A DNA stretch of 64,000 nucleotides. Source: an uncultured Eubacterium sp. GTDB taxonomy: Bacteria; Bacillota; Clostridia; Lachnospirales; Lachnospiraceae. The stretch lies in contig CATLIX010000008.1 of assembly GCA_949959185.1 (NCBI GenBank), forward strand, positions 1 through 64,000. The letters are read 5' to 3'. The notes under the pieces were generated by a model. The model did not search any database and was not told where the DNA came from. It saw only the letters and a program-made list of their open reading frames with translations. This document shows positions 27,324 through 36,637 of this stretch, piece after piece (position 1 is the stretch's first letter; every line of letters begins with the position of its first letter). The translations under genes and the position numbers were made by a program.

Positions 27324-27722
27324 CTAGATAATTACGGCTCCGTCAATGTTAGTATATACATTTTCGTCAGACTCTGTATGGTCCATTGCTGTAACCACAG
27401 TTTTATTGGGCACATTTACAATAAACGAATAGGAGTCAACGATAACAAGGGACTCTTTCATTCCCTTCGCTTCTGCTTTTTCCGCTGCTGTTTCCAGACG
27501 TTCCTTCTGCTCTGTGGAAAGTTCTATGTTCCTGCTCTGCAGACGCATGGAAGCATGCTTGGAAAACTTCAGCACAGAACTTTCGTCCACAAACTGTTTC
27601 TGCTTTAAAATATCATCAAAGGAAAGTTCTCCTTCAGCAGCAACTGTGTTCTGACTGTTCTGTTTCAGATACTGATCTGTAATCTGTTCAATGGAAGAGA
27701 ATTGATTTGAAATTTTATTCAT
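27324..27722 (-). CDS. TIGR02530 family flagellar operon protein
   Basis: A soluble protein of about 132 residues with the family core FSKHASMRLQSRNIELSTEQ and VIVDSYSFIVNVPNKTVVTA followed by MDHTES. Members lie between flgD and flgE in Firmicutes and Spirochaetes; their role is thought to concern hook formation but is not well established. ATG 27722 has GGAGAG upstream; the frame extends 19 codons further without a ribosome site. Confidence 0.82.
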   Translation of the reverse strand: MNKISNQFSSIEQITDQYLKQNSQNTVAAEGELSFDDILKQKQFVDESSVLKFSKHASMRLQSRNIELSTEQKERLETAAEKAEAKGMKESLVIVDSYSFIVNVPNKTVVTAMDHTESDENVYTNIDGAVII

Positions 27723-27784
27723 GATATCTCTCCGTTCTTCAGCTTCCCTGCTGTCCTCTGATTCACTCAGAGGCGCCATCCCTG

Positions 27785-28534
27785 TTAACTGGTAGTTCCG
27801 GTTCCTTCCGTACTTCCTGTTCCCTCTGTTCCTTCTGTGGAACCGCTGTCATCCTTATCGCCTGAACCATCGGGCTTGTCAGGCTCCGGCGGGCTGATCT
27901 CATTCATTTTTGCCACTAACGCCTTAAACTTATTGTATGCATCTTTGCAATATTTTTCAATATAATTCTGCTGGTAAGCGGTAAGACTGTTATACGCGGC
28001 TGTGATTGCAGCCAGTTTTTCCTTATCCGCAACAGATAATTTGCTGACATCCGGCATGGTAGCCAGCGCTTTTTCAAAATCTTCCCCTATCAGGGTTGCT
28101 TCCATATATTCATCATCCACAACCGTGTCAAGGTCGTCAAGATTATACCAGGAACCGTCAATGGACAGATAGGTCTTACTGCCTTCTCTGCGGACCTGTT
28201 CCACTCTTCCGGATATATAATTTGTAACTCCGCTGGTCTCCACTCCCATAATTACGGTTTTTCCAACCAGCCCTGTTGCCTGTGATGCCTCCAGAGAAGC
28301 ACGCATATTCTGCATTTCTTCCAGAGAGGAGAATGTCGCAAGCTGGGAAATATATTCCGTATTGGAAGTGGGCTCCAGTGGATCCTGATACTTCATCTGA
28401 GCAACCAGGAGCTGTAAAAATGCTTCTTTTCCCAATGATCCGCCGCTTCTCTCTTTTTTGGCTTCTTCCGCTTCTTTTGTGGGATCATAACCATTTACAA
28501 TTTCACCGTTTTTAACCGGTACTGTAACTGCCAT
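27785..28534 (-). CDS. flgD: Flagellar hook-capping protein FlgD, with extra helical C-terminal region
   Basis: FlgD forms the cap under which FlgE polymerises. The N-terminal signature LGKEAFLQLLVAQMKYQDPL followed by EPTSNTEYISQLATFSSLEE is clear. Part of the FlgD beta domain follows (GLVGKTVIMGVETSGVTNYI). From about residue 165 the protein carries a helical stretch (LAAITAAYNSLTAYQQNYIE...) that resembles helical repeats of Lachnospiraceae surface proteins, then a Gly/Ser/Thr/Asp tail. The extra part is unusual for FlgD. Confidence 0.92.
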   Translation of the reverse strand: MAVTVPVKNGEIVNGYDPTKEAEEAKKERSGGSLGKEAFLQLLVAQMKYQDPLEPTSNTEYISQLATFSSLEEMQNMRASLEASQATGLVGKTVIMGVETSGVTNYISGRVEQVRREGSKTYLSIDGSWYNLDDLDTVVDDEYMEATLIGEDFEKALATMPDVSKLSVADKEKLAAITAAYNSLTAYQQNYIEKYCKDAYNKFKALVAKMNEISPPEPDKPDGSGDKDDSGSTEGTEGTGSTEGTGTTS

Positions 28535-28588
28535 AAAATCTCTCCTTTCTTTTTTTGTTTCACTACACTGTCAGGCCTGTGATGTATC

Positions 28589-30094
28589 CTATGCTGTCAG
28601 ATCCACACTGTTCCCCTGATCCGTCATGATTTTTGCCACCAGGTCTTCTTCCTCTGTCATTGCTCCTTCCAGATCCTCCGGACTGTTCAGGTTGATATTC
28701 CTTCTGGAAGATTTCCGTGCATTTTCCTCCTGCTGCTCCTGTGCGGGGCTTTGCTGGTTCTGTTCCAGATTACGCTCAAATTCATGGCTTGCAATGGTCA
28801 CTTCAATAGCTTCCACTTTAATGCCCTGCTGGTTCATATTTTCTTTCAGCACTGCAACCTGGCTTTCCAGCGCTTCTCTTACCGCTTCATTCTGAGCCGC
28901 AAGCTGAGCGGTGATTACGCCTTCTCTGGAAACAACCTGCAGATACACTTTTCCCAGATTGGCCGGATTCAGCTGCATTTCTATGGAAGATTCCGCCTGG
29001 CTGACCATAACTCTGGTCATCTGGCTGACCTGACGCATAATGTCCTCCACATTAATTCTGGTCTGAACTACGGTCTGGGTAACTTCCACTGTCTGGCCCT
29101 GATTCACGGTCTGAGTCGTGGTCTGGTAAGTAATATGGCTCTTTCCGGATTCTGCTTTCTCTGTGTCTTTCCCGTCCTGGGTCATTTCCGAAAGGGATTT
29201 TTCCGGACTCTTTTCCGCATTCCCTTCCCCGGATTCCTCCTGAGTCTGAGCAGTTACTGCTCCGGTTTCTTCTGTGGTGCGGCTGTCTGCGGCCGGCTCA
29301 TTTCCTGCCTGTTCTTTTCCATCCGGATTCTGTACTTTCTGCTCCTGGGCTGCTTCCTGAGATATGGTTCGAATTACGTCTGCATTCTGTTCTGACTGCT
29401 CCGGAACTGTTCCCGTCAAATCACCGTCCGGCTCTGCTGCTTCCGATTCCGGCATCTGCACAGTCAGTTCTTCTTCCGGGCTGACATTTTCCATAGCCTC
29501 CATCTGTTCCATAAGCTGCGCCATGTCTTCCGGCGTGAGATTTAACTGTACCGGCAGTTTCTGAAACAGTTCTTCCATATCTCCCATAAGCTGCTGAAAA
29601 TTCTCATCGAGCAGCAATGCTCCGGGATCTTCCATACCCGTCAGTTTCATGGTCAGAGCTGCAAGCTGCGCGGGGTCCGCCAGATCAAATACCGTCATAC
29701 CCAGAGCCTCCATGGCTTCTCTGACTTCTTCCTCCGTAACTCCCAGTTCTTCTGCCACCGTCTCTGTTACTTTTTCCTCAAAAGCCGACAGTTTCTCCTG
29801 GGCATCTCCAGGCAGTTTGCTCTGAATATCAGAAGTATTCCCCTTAACAGAATTATCTCTGTATCCGGCTGCGGCAGTCTCTTTTACAAAAGCTGTCTGA
29901 TTGGACAGTTCTGCTCTGGGGGGCTGAATCGCATTTTCCTTCCATGGGGAAAGGTTCTGCTGATTCCCGCCTGCCGTCTGGCTTAACAGTGCGCCAAACA
30001 CAGGGTCATTTCCCTGCTGTGAAGTTTTTCTGGTGCTCATCAGCTCCGAATTCCTCATCAGGGCTGCAAGCTGTGATACTTTACTGCTGGTCAT
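28589..30094 (-). CDS. fliK: Flagellar hook-length control protein FliK
   Basis: Molecular ruler exported during hook growth; its C-terminal domain triggers the FlhB switch. A long low-complexity Gln/Glu/Thr/Ser region (about 1-330) is followed by the conserved C-terminal domain with SSIEMQLNPANLGKVYLQVV. 501 residues. AGGAGG lies upstream of the ATG. Confidence 0.92.
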   Translation of the reverse strand: MTSSKVSQLAALMRNSELMSTRKTSQQGNDPVFGALLSQTAGGNQQNLSPWKENAIQPPRAELSNQTAFVKETAAAGYRDNSVKGNTSDIQSKLPGDAQEKLSAFEEKVTETVAEELGVTEEEVREAMEALGMTVFDLADPAQLAALTMKLTGMEDPGALLLDENFQQLMGDMEELFQKLPVQLNLTPEDMAQLMEQMEAMENVSPEEELTVQMPESEAAEPDGDLTGTVPEQSEQNADVIRTISQEAAQEQKVQNPDGKEQAGNEPAADSRTTEETGAVTAQTQEESGEGNAEKSPEKSLSEMTQDGKDTEKAESGKSHITYQTTTQTVNQGQTVEVTQTVVQTRINVEDIMRQVSQMTRVMVSQAESSIEMQLNPANLGKVYLQVVSREGVITAQLAAQNEAVREALESQVAVLKENMNQQGIKVEAIEVTIASHEFERNLEQNQQSPAQEQQEENARKSSRRNINLNSPEDLEGAMTEEEDLVAKIMTDQGNSVDLTA

Positions 30095-30149
30095 ATTCCT
30101 CCTCCTTTCTGTTAAAATTATATGAAATCATGGATATCGCCGGGCGATA

Positions 30150-30881
30150 TCATGGCTCCATCATTTTGGTTATCCTTGCGGCAACTTCTGCATCCATTGC
30201 TGCAAGAATCTTGCTTCTGGCATCTGTTTCCATGTTCTGCAGAATTTTCACCACCAGTTTCAGGTTATCCTGCATGGCTTCCATAATTGCCGCCGCCTGT
30301 TTTGGCTTCATTTCCGAATAAGTCTTGGCATACTCCTGAATTTCAGCGTCTGCCTCCTGCTGCTGTATTACCTGTTTATACAATACTTCGGCATTGGCCG
30401 GGTCAATACTCTCATAATATGCCTGATATTCAGATATATCGGGCGCCTTTTCATTGAACACAACCTCTTTGTAGAATTTGGTTTTCTCTTCCTCAAAGGC
30501 TGACTGTTCATTCTCAAATTCCCGCAGTCTGGCCACCTCTGCTTCTAACTGGGCCACATAATCGGAATTCCCCTGGGACTGGGACTGGCTGTCGGACAGC
30601 TCCACTTCCAGCTCCTTAATGCGGTTGATTGCCTCATCCAGCGTGGTATAAGGATACTGGGCGTCTACCACCGGCTCATCCGCACTCTCCGGCAAAATCT
30701 TGTTGATGACCGGGACATCCTTCAGCACAGGCTGAAGGACGGTAGAACCGAACCCGCCGATATCCATCTTTATAATAAGTGCCAGAATCGCCAGCCAGAT
30801 TAAAATGAAAACAATTGTGGCAGCCACAACCGCAATTTTGCTGCCGCCGCTTTCTTCTTCCTCCGGCGCTTCATCCTGCAT
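30150..30881 (-). CDS. MotE/YlxF-like flagellar protein with MgtE N-terminal-like domain (main frame)
   Basis: A membrane helix (IAVVAATIVFILIWLAILALII), a coiled coil (about 85-150) and a C-terminal MgtE-N-like helical domain (YAKTYSEMKPKQAAAIMEAM ... MDAEVAARITKMM). The same architecture is seen in YlxF of Bacillus and MotE, which stabilises the stator and sits between fliJ and fliK. The ATG at 30881 has no ribosome site. A short frame beginning at ATG 30996 with an excellent site runs into this gene but is one base out of frame, so the natural protein probably starts there (see next entry). Confidence 0.8.
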   Translation of the reverse strand: MQDEAPEEEESGGSKIAVVAATIVFILIWLAILALIIKMDIGGFGSTVLQPVLKDVPVINKILPESADEPVVDAQYPYTTLDEAINRIKELEVELSDSQSQSQGNSDYVAQLEAEVARLREFENEQSAFEEEKTKFYKEVVFNEKAPDISEYQAYYESIDPANAEVLYKQVIQQQEADAEIQEYAKTYSEMKPKQAAAIMEAMQDNLKLVVKILQNMETDARSKILAAMDAEVAARITKMMEP

Positions 30882-30996
30882 CTGCTTTTTTTCTGTTTTT
30901 CTCTTCTTTCTTTCTTGCCTTTTCCGCTTTTTTTCTTGCCTTTTTATCCAGAGCGCCTGTTTCTTCTCCGAGCTGATCCATTACTTCTTCTGCCAT
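30871..30996 (-). CDS. N-terminal 41 codons of the MotE/YlxF-like gene, out of frame
   Basis: From ATG 30996 (AAGGTGG 7 bases upstream) a basic peptide MAEEVMDQLGEETGALDKKA... of 41 residues ends in TGA at 30871-30873, overlapping the main frame by 11 bases. The last part contains two A7 runs. Deleting one A from the run at 30886-30892 joins it in frame to the 244-residue frame. The start matches what I recall of full-length homologues in Lachnospiraceae. It is either an indel or sequencing error in the homopolymer, or slippage/recoding. Confidence 0.65.
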   Translation of the reverse strand: MAEEVMDQLGEETGALDKKARKKAEKARKKEEKNRKKADAG

Positions 30997-31008
30997 ATAA
31001 ACACCACC

Positions 31009-31458
31009 TTATTCTTCCTTTGCATGATTGTGAGTGAAACTTACCAGTTCATCCACCGCCTTGCTCTCTTCTTTTTCCAGTTCTTTCTTAAATTCATCAA
31101 AGGCTTTTTCTTTTAAGATTTCATGGGTCTTCCGCTCTGTCATCACATCCTGCAGATGCTTTCTTGCCTGCTCCAGGTTGCGTTCTGCCACATGGACTGC
31201 CACTACCTGATTGCGGATATCACCCTTTGTGGTCTCAATTGCAACGCGGTTCACTTTGATTTCCTGAAAATCCAGCCTGTCTTTTACCAGTTCTCTGGCC
31301 TGTTCCTCATAATCTTTTCTGCGCTGGTGCAGCCTGTCGAGCTTTTCCTCTTCCCGGTTCAGCCTGGCTGCCGCCAGAGAAAAAGAAGTCTTTGCCTGCG
31401 TCTCCAGTTTATATTTGATATCGAGAATATTCTGCATTTTATATGTAAACTTTGCCAT
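31009..31458 (-). CDS. fliJ: Flagellar export chaperone FliJ
   Basis: A 149-residue protein that is almost entirely coiled coil, beginning MAKFTYKMQNILDIKYKLET as in Firmicute FliJ. FliJ is the central stalk of the FliI ATPase ring and escorts unloaded chaperones. It follows fliI by about 34 bases. Confidence 0.9.
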   Translation of the reverse strand: MAKFTYKMQNILDIKYKLETQAKTSFSLAAARLNREEEKLDRLHQRRKDYEEQARELVKDRLDFQEIKVNRVAIETTKGDIRNQVVAVHVAERNLEQARKHLQDVMTERKTHEILKEKAFDEFKKELEKEESKAVDELVSFTHNHAKEE

Positions 31459-31492
31459 TTGTTACCAGTTCCTTTATATTTGGCTTCCGCTG

Positions 31493-32797
31493 TTAAAACA
31501 GACCTTCCAGCATATTTAAAATCTCCTCAAAAGAAAATTTCTCATGGGTTTCCTGCAGCAAAAAACTGTTTACCGCATCAATTTTCTCAATGGCATAATC
31601 AATATTCGGATTGGAACCCGACTTATAAGCACCGATATTGATTAAATCTTCTGCTTCCTGATAGGTTGCCATAACATTTTTTAATTTCCCCGCAGCCTCT
31701 TTGTGATTGCTGTCCGCAATGGAACTCATGACACGGGAAATACTCTGCAGCACATCTATGGCCGGATAATGATTCCGGTGTGCCAGTCTTCGGTCTAACA
31801 TAATATGTCCATCCAGAATACTTCTTGCAGTATCTGTAATGGGCTCGTTAAAATCATCTCCATCTACCAGAACCGTATAGAGTCCGGTAATGGAGCCTCT
31901 GTCAGAGTTGCCCGCACGCTCCAAAAGCTTCGGCATTTCGGAATATACGCTGGGCGGATATCCTCTGGTTACCGGAGGTTCCCCGGAGGCAAGACCTATT
32001 TCTCTCTGGGCCATGGAAAAACGTGTCAGGGAGTCCATCATCAGCAGGACATCTTTCCCCTGGTCTCTGAAATACTCTGCAATGGCTGTGGCTGTCTTGG
32101 CCGCATTTCTTCTGAGAAGAGCCGGCCGGTCAGAAGTTGCCACAATTACAACAGAACGCCGCATTCCTTCTTCTCCCATATCCCGTTCAATAAATTCTCT
32201 TACTTCCCTGCCGCGCTCGCCAATCAGGGCAATCACATTGATATCCGCCCTGGTATTTCTGGCAAACATACCCAGCAGGGTACTTTTTCCAACGCCGGAA
32301 CCGGCAAAAATTCCAATTCTCTGACCTTTGCCCACGGTAATCAGTCCGTCCACCGCTTTCACTCCCAGCGGAAGCACTTCACCTATAATCACACGTTCCA
32401 TAGGGTCCGGCGGAGCCGCGTCCACAGGATATTCCTCCCGCAGCGTCAGTTTTTCCACGTCCGTGGGTCTGCCCATACCATCCAGTGTATGGCCCAGCAG
32501 TTCGTCTCCTACATAAACAGACAAAGGATGTCCCGTATTCTCTACGATACATCCTACGCCCAGTCCTTCTACACTCTCATAAGGCATAAGAAGCAGTCTC
32601 TTATCCCGGAATCCCACTACTTCTGCCATAATCGAAATATCCCTGTTCTTATCAATAATAATCCGGCACAGGTCGTTCAGTTTGGCGTTTGGTCCCACAG
32701 ATTCAATCGTAAGTCCTACAATTTTAACTACTTTTCCAAGATGTCTGTAATAATTTTTGTCTGCCAGCTGATAATACTTATCCAAATTATATGTCAC
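31493..32797 (-). CDS. fliI: Flagellum-specific ATPase FliI
   Basis: Hexameric export ATPase related to F1-beta. Walker A in IGIFAGSGVGKSTLLGMFA, Walker B in VLLMMDSLTRF, and the GEPPVTRGYPPSVYSEMPKL family motif. 434 residues. The start is GTG 32797 with GAGGAAG upstream, 12 bases after the fliH stop. Confidence 0.97.
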   Translation of the reverse strand: MTYNLDKYYQLADKNYYRHLGKVVKIVGLTIESVGPNAKLNDLCRIIIDKNRDISIMAEVVGFRDKRLLLMPYESVEGLGVGCIVENTGHPLSVYVGDELLGHTLDGMGRPTDVEKLTLREEYPVDAAPPDPMERVIIGEVLPLGVKAVDGLITVGKGQRIGIFAGSGVGKSTLLGMFARNTRADINVIALIGERGREVREFIERDMGEEGMRRSVVIVATSDRPALLRRNAAKTATAIAEYFRDQGKDVLLMMDSLTRFSMAQREIGLASGEPPVTRGYPPSVYSEMPKLLERAGNSDRGSITGLYTVLVDGDDFNEPITDTARSILDGHIMLDRRLAHRNHYPAIDVLQSISRVMSSIADSNHKEAAGKLKNVMATYQEAEDLINIGAYKSGSNPNIDYAIEKIDAVNSFLLQETHEKFSFEEILNMLEGLF

Positions 32798-32809
32798 GAT
32801 ATCTCTTCC

Positions 32810-33625
32810 TCACAAACTTAATGACCGCAGTGCTTTTATCAGATTATCGAGCTGGACATCTGAACCACAGTCAAAAATTCCGGAATCCGTCTCAATCATG
32901 CACTGACGCTCTTTCAGTGCAGCATCTGCCATGATTTCCACATGAACGGCGCTCCCCACCTGTTCTGTAATTTCCGCTTTATGATTCTCCACAAATTCAT
33001 AATCTTTCAGACTTACCCTCACCTGGAAGTCTTTCGTCCCCTCCGTGCTCAAAATCGCCTGCTGTATCAGATAAATCAGGATTTCCTTACTGTCATCAAA
33101 CTGTACATGAAATATCTTTTCAAATACATCTGCCACGATATCCACAAGATAAGGTTCCAGTTCATCAATTTTCTGCCGGTATTCTTCCTCCATCTGCCGC
33201 CGGGCATCTTCTAACTGGCTGCTTTTCTGCGCCAGTTCCCGCTCAGCCTTCTCATTTCCTTCCTGAAATCCATTCCCGTACCCGGTCTCATAACCGGTTT
33301 CCTCCGCCTGCTTCCGAATGGAAACGGCCTGTTCACCGGCTTCCGCAAGAATAGCCTCCCCTTTTGCTCTGGCTTCTGCAAGAATGGCCTCTGACTCCTC
33401 CTGAGCCTTCTGCAGAAGTTCTTCCGGCGTAACTTCCGGAACCACTTCTACCTGCTCCATGGGCAGCCCCTCCACAAATCCGTCCGGGGACTCCTGAAGA
33501 ACCAGATTTCTGGCCATTTCTTCTCTTAACGCCTGCATCCGCTCTTCAATTCTGGTATTTGAATTAATAATTCTTCTGTCTGTGTTATTGGCAACGATAT
33601 ACCGCTGCTTATACAGATTAGACAA
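32810..33625 (-). CDS. fliH: Flagellar assembly protein FliH
   Basis: FliH regulates FliI and anchors it to the C-ring. Central Ala/Glu-rich coiled coil (EELLQKAQEESEAILAEARA...) and a C-terminal domain of the V-ATPase subunit E type (VDIVADVFEKIFHVQF). I place the start at TTG 33625 because a full GGAGGTGA ribosome site lies 8 bases upstream; the GTG at 33637 is part of that site. The start overlaps the end of fliG by 8 bases. Confidence 0.9.
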   Translation of the reverse strand: MSNLYKQRYIVANNTDRRIINSNTRIEERMQALREEMARNLVLQESPDGFVEGLPMEQVEVVPEVTPEELLQKAQEESEAILAEARAKGEAILAEAGEQAVSIRKQAEETGYETGYGNGFQEGNEKAERELAQKSSQLEDARRQMEEEYRQKIDELEPYLVDIVADVFEKIFHVQFDDSKEILIYLIQQAILSTEGTKDFQVRVSLKDYEFVENHKAEITEQVGSAVHVEIMADAALKERQCMIETDSGIFDCGSDVQLDNLIKALRSLSL

Positions 33626-34628
33626 CGATCTCGTCACCTCCGCCTCTGGAGATTACAATTTCTGCCGAATCTTCCAGTTTACGTATAATACCTACAATCT
33701 TCTGCTGTGCTTCTTCCACGTCCTTCATACGCACCGGCCCCATAAATTCCATATCTTCCTTAATCATGGTAGCCAGACGTTTGGACATATTCTTGAAGAT
33801 CACATTCTGTACGTCTTCATTTGCCGCTTTCAGAGCCACACCCAGGTCGTTGTTATCCACATCCCGGAGCACACGCTGGATAGCCCGGTCGTCCAGAAGA
33901 AGAATATCCTCGAATACGAACATCTTCTTGCGGATTTCATCTGCCAGTTCAGGCTCTTCAATTTCAAGAGTTTCCATAATATGTTTTTCGGTAGAACGGT
34001 CTACGGTGTTCAAAATAGAAACAATCGCATCCACGCCACCCACAATTGTGTAATCCTGATTTACCAGAGTAGAAAGTTTTCGTTCCAATACGCGCTCCAC
34101 TTCCTTAATAACATCCGGAGAAGTTCTGTCCATCAACGCAATACGTTTTGCCACATCCGCCTGTTTTTCCGGAACCAGAGAGCCGATAATCATGGCTGAC
34201 TGGCCGGCAGACAGATAGGAAAGAATCATTGCAATGGTCTGCGGATGTTCATCCTGTATAAAGTTCAAAAGCTGTGCCGGGTCTGTCTTACGAACAAACT
34301 CAAACGGACGTACCTGCAGGGAAGCTGTAAGTTTGGAAATAACTCCCTGAGCTTTTTCTTCTCCCAGTGCTTTTTCCAGAAGTTCCTTTGCATAGCCGAT
34401 ACCGCCCTCTGCAATGTACTGCTGTGCCAGACAAATCTGGTAAAATTCATTGAGCACATCTTCTTTTGTCTGGGGAGATATACTTCTGGTATTGGCAATT
34501 TCCAGGGTCAGTTCTTCAATTTCCTCCTCTTTCAGATGTTTGAATATGGAGGCTGATTTTTCCGGTCCCAGTGCGATCAGCAAAATTGCCGCTTTCTGGA
34601 CGCCATTATATTCTTCTGAATTTGCCAT
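33618..34628 (-). CDS. fliG: Flagellar motor switch protein FliG
   Basis: C-ring subunit that contacts MotA and generates torque. N-terminal KAAILLIALGPEKSASIFKH, the middle EHPQTIAMILSYLSAGQSA motif (EHPQ), and the C-terminal torque helix with DNNDLGVALKAANEDVQNVI and FKNMSKR. 336 residues from ATG 34628. It ends inside the fliH ribosome-site region, implying coupling. Confidence 0.96.
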   Translation of the reverse strand: MANSEEYNGVQKAAILLIALGPEKSASIFKHLKEEEIEELTLEIANTRSISPQTKEDVLNEFYQICLAQQYIAEGGIGYAKELLEKALGEEKAQGVISKLTASLQVRPFEFVRKTDPAQLLNFIQDEHPQTIAMILSYLSAGQSAMIIGSLVPEKQADVAKRIALMDRTSPDVIKEVERVLERKLSTLVNQDYTIVGGVDAIVSILNTVDRSTEKHIMETLEIEEPELADEIRKKMFVFEDILLLDDRAIQRVLRDVDNNDLGVALKAANEDVQNVIFKNMSKRLATMIKEDMEFMGPVRMKDVEEAQQKIVGIIRKLEDSAEIVISRGGGDEIVV

Positions 34629-34632
34629 AACT

Positions 34633-36240
34633 CTATTCCCACTCCTCATTTAACCAGTTCCGCAGCAGTGAAGCTACGGCTTCCGGATTTTCATCTACAA
34701 ATTTTTCTATCAGGATGCGGGTTTCAGACTTATCGGAAAATCCAATATCTTCCAGTGATTCCTCTTCCGCTTCTTTCGTGGAAGCCAGCAGTGTCTCAAC
34801 GGAAAGCTCCGGCTCCACCACTGCCTCCTGCTCTCTCCTGGTACTTCGGAAGACCACATATCCCAGCATGGCCATAATGGCAATGGCAATGGCCACCGGC
34901 AGATAATCCACAATTCCCCGGTTACCGCTGTCGGAATATTCAAAGAAAGGTACCTCATATCCCACAACCATAACATTTTCTGCCGGAAATCCCGTAGCCC
35001 GCGCTACCATCTGCACGTAATCTTCGTCTAACTCCATTCTCACTCTTTCACGGTTTGCAGCCACAAATTCATCAAAGGTCATGTCGTCTAACTGGCCGCT
35101 GGCCCTGAGTGCATCCTCATTGTAATTGCGGTACTGGCTGGCCACTACCGTAATGGAAGAATTGGCATAATCAATTTCGCCCACGCCTCCGGTAGTCTCA
35201 ATAATCTGTTCGCTGTTGGCGTAATTTTCATTTGTCTCGGTAACTGTCCGGTTAGAAGTTGCACCATCCTCCAGCATATACCCTGTATCGTCATCATTGG
35301 GGTCTGTTCCGGGAACACCTCCCTCACCCCCTGAACTCTCTTCCTCATACAGCCTTCTGCTGGTTACCGGTCCGTGTTCGGTTCCGTCTTCCGTATATGT
35401 TCTGTGTGTGGTATCCTTGGTATCCCGAAAGCTCACATTCAGATTCAGGCCAACAGAAACATTATTGAACACATTTGTGCCCATCATAATGTCTTTAACC
35501 TGACTTTTCACTGCGCTCTCTGCCTTGGTCTTATAGGCAAGCTGCGTACTTGCATTTCCCATGGCTGTGGCGGAATCCCCGCCGGAGAACAGCATATTTC
35601 CGGTACTGTCCATAATGGTAATGTCATCCGTACCCTTATTCCCGATGGCTGTGGCAATCCATTTTGCCAGGCCTGCCGCCGTATCCTCATCCATATCCCC
35701 TGACAGGGTCAGAGTAACCGCCGCATAGGAATCTTCCTGCAATGCCAGCACTGTCCCGTCGTCCGTGGGTATGCTCAGATTCACAGTAGCGGAATTCACA
35801 GCGTCCAGCTCCTGCAAATCCTCTTCTAACTGTTTTTCCATATACAGCTGGTAACGTTTGCCCTTGTCAGATTCTGTCTGACTGAAACCGCCGGAAAATA
35901 CATTCTCCAAATCATAGGAAGTCGCCGGGATTCCATTCTGCCCAAGCAAAATGGCTGCTCTGGCCTTATCCTGAGCTTTTACCTGAAATTCCAGACCGTC
36001 ATCTGAAACCTCATAGTAAATTGATTCTCCTTTCAGCAGTTCCTGTACCTGACCTGCTTCCTTCGTGTCCGCACAGGTTCTTATGGGCACCATGGTGGGC
36101 GTTGTCAGTATTTTCGTGACAATGACCAGACCAACGATTACCGCAACTGCAATACTTGCGATTAATGTTTTCTGTTTGACTGAAAACTTATTCCACCAGT
36201 CAAGGATCCTTTTGGGAACCTCTCTAATCTTCTCCTGCAT
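34633..36240 (-). CDS. fliF: Flagellar MS-ring protein FliF
   Basis: Forms the MS ring in the membrane. Two membrane helices (LIASIAVAVIVGLVIVTKIL near the N-terminus and LPVAIAIAIMAMLGYVVF near the C-terminus), with the ring-building motifs between (GQNGIPATSYDLENVFSGGF) and a C-terminal FliG-binding tail (NPEAVASLLRNWLNEE). 535 residues. AGGAGAG lies upstream. Confidence 0.96.
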   Translation of the reverse strand: MQEKIREVPKRILDWWNKFSVKQKTLIASIAVAVIVGLVIVTKILTTPTMVPIRTCADTKEAGQVQELLKGESIYYEVSDDGLEFQVKAQDKARAAILLGQNGIPATSYDLENVFSGGFSQTESDKGKRYQLYMEKQLEEDLQELDAVNSATVNLSIPTDDGTVLALQEDSYAAVTLTLSGDMDEDTAAGLAKWIATAIGNKGTDDITIMDSTGNMLFSGGDSATAMGNASTQLAYKTKAESAVKSQVKDIMMGTNVFNNVSVGLNLNVSFRDTKDTTHRTYTEDGTEHGPVTSRRLYEEESSGGEGGVPGTDPNDDDTGYMLEDGATSNRTVTETNENYANSEQIIETTGGVGEIDYANSSITVVASQYRNYNEDALRASGQLDDMTFDEFVAANRERVRMELDEDYVQMVARATGFPAENVMVVGYEVPFFEYSDSGNRGIVDYLPVAIAIAIMAMLGYVVFRSTRREQEAVVEPELSVETLLASTKEAEEESLEDIGFSDKSETRILIEKFVDENPEAVASLLRNWLNEEWE

Positions 36241-36291
36241 GTAACTCTCCTACCCATCCATTCTATGTATTTAACTGTCCAGAATCAACTG

Positions 36292-36603
36292 TTAAATCTG
36301 CATATTCATAATTTCTTTATATGCCTCTATCATCTTGTCCCTGACTGCTGTGGTATAATTCAGGGCAATCTCTGACTTCGTCTGTATATCTCTCAAATCG
36401 TGGGTATTCGTTGCATATCCAAGCATAAACTGCATCTGGGCCTCTTCTGCCTGGTTCTGCAGGTCATTGGTCTCATTTACCATATCCATTGCCGACTTCA
36501 GCAGGCTGTCAAATCCTTTGTCGCCCACAGTCAGCTGTCCGTTTTCCATGGCTGCATTTCTGATATATTCCGAGCCTATATTGCTCAATACTGATATATC
36601 CAT
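36292..36603 (-). CDS. fliE: Flagellar MS-ring/rod junction protein FliE
   Basis: A 103-residue junction protein with the family C-terminus FMLGYATNTHDLRDIQTKSE followed by IALNYTTAVRDKMIEAYKEI. GGAGG lies before the ATG. It is in the standard flgB-flgC-fliE order. Confidence 0.94.
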   Translation of the reverse strand: MDISVLSNIGSEYIRNAAMENGQLTVGDKGFDSLLKSAMDMVNETNDLQNQAEEAQMQFMLGYATNTHDLRDIQTKSEIALNYTTAVRDKMIEAYKEIMNMQI

Positions 36604-36637
36604 CTTACTGAACCTCCCTGTTAATCATCCTCATCTG

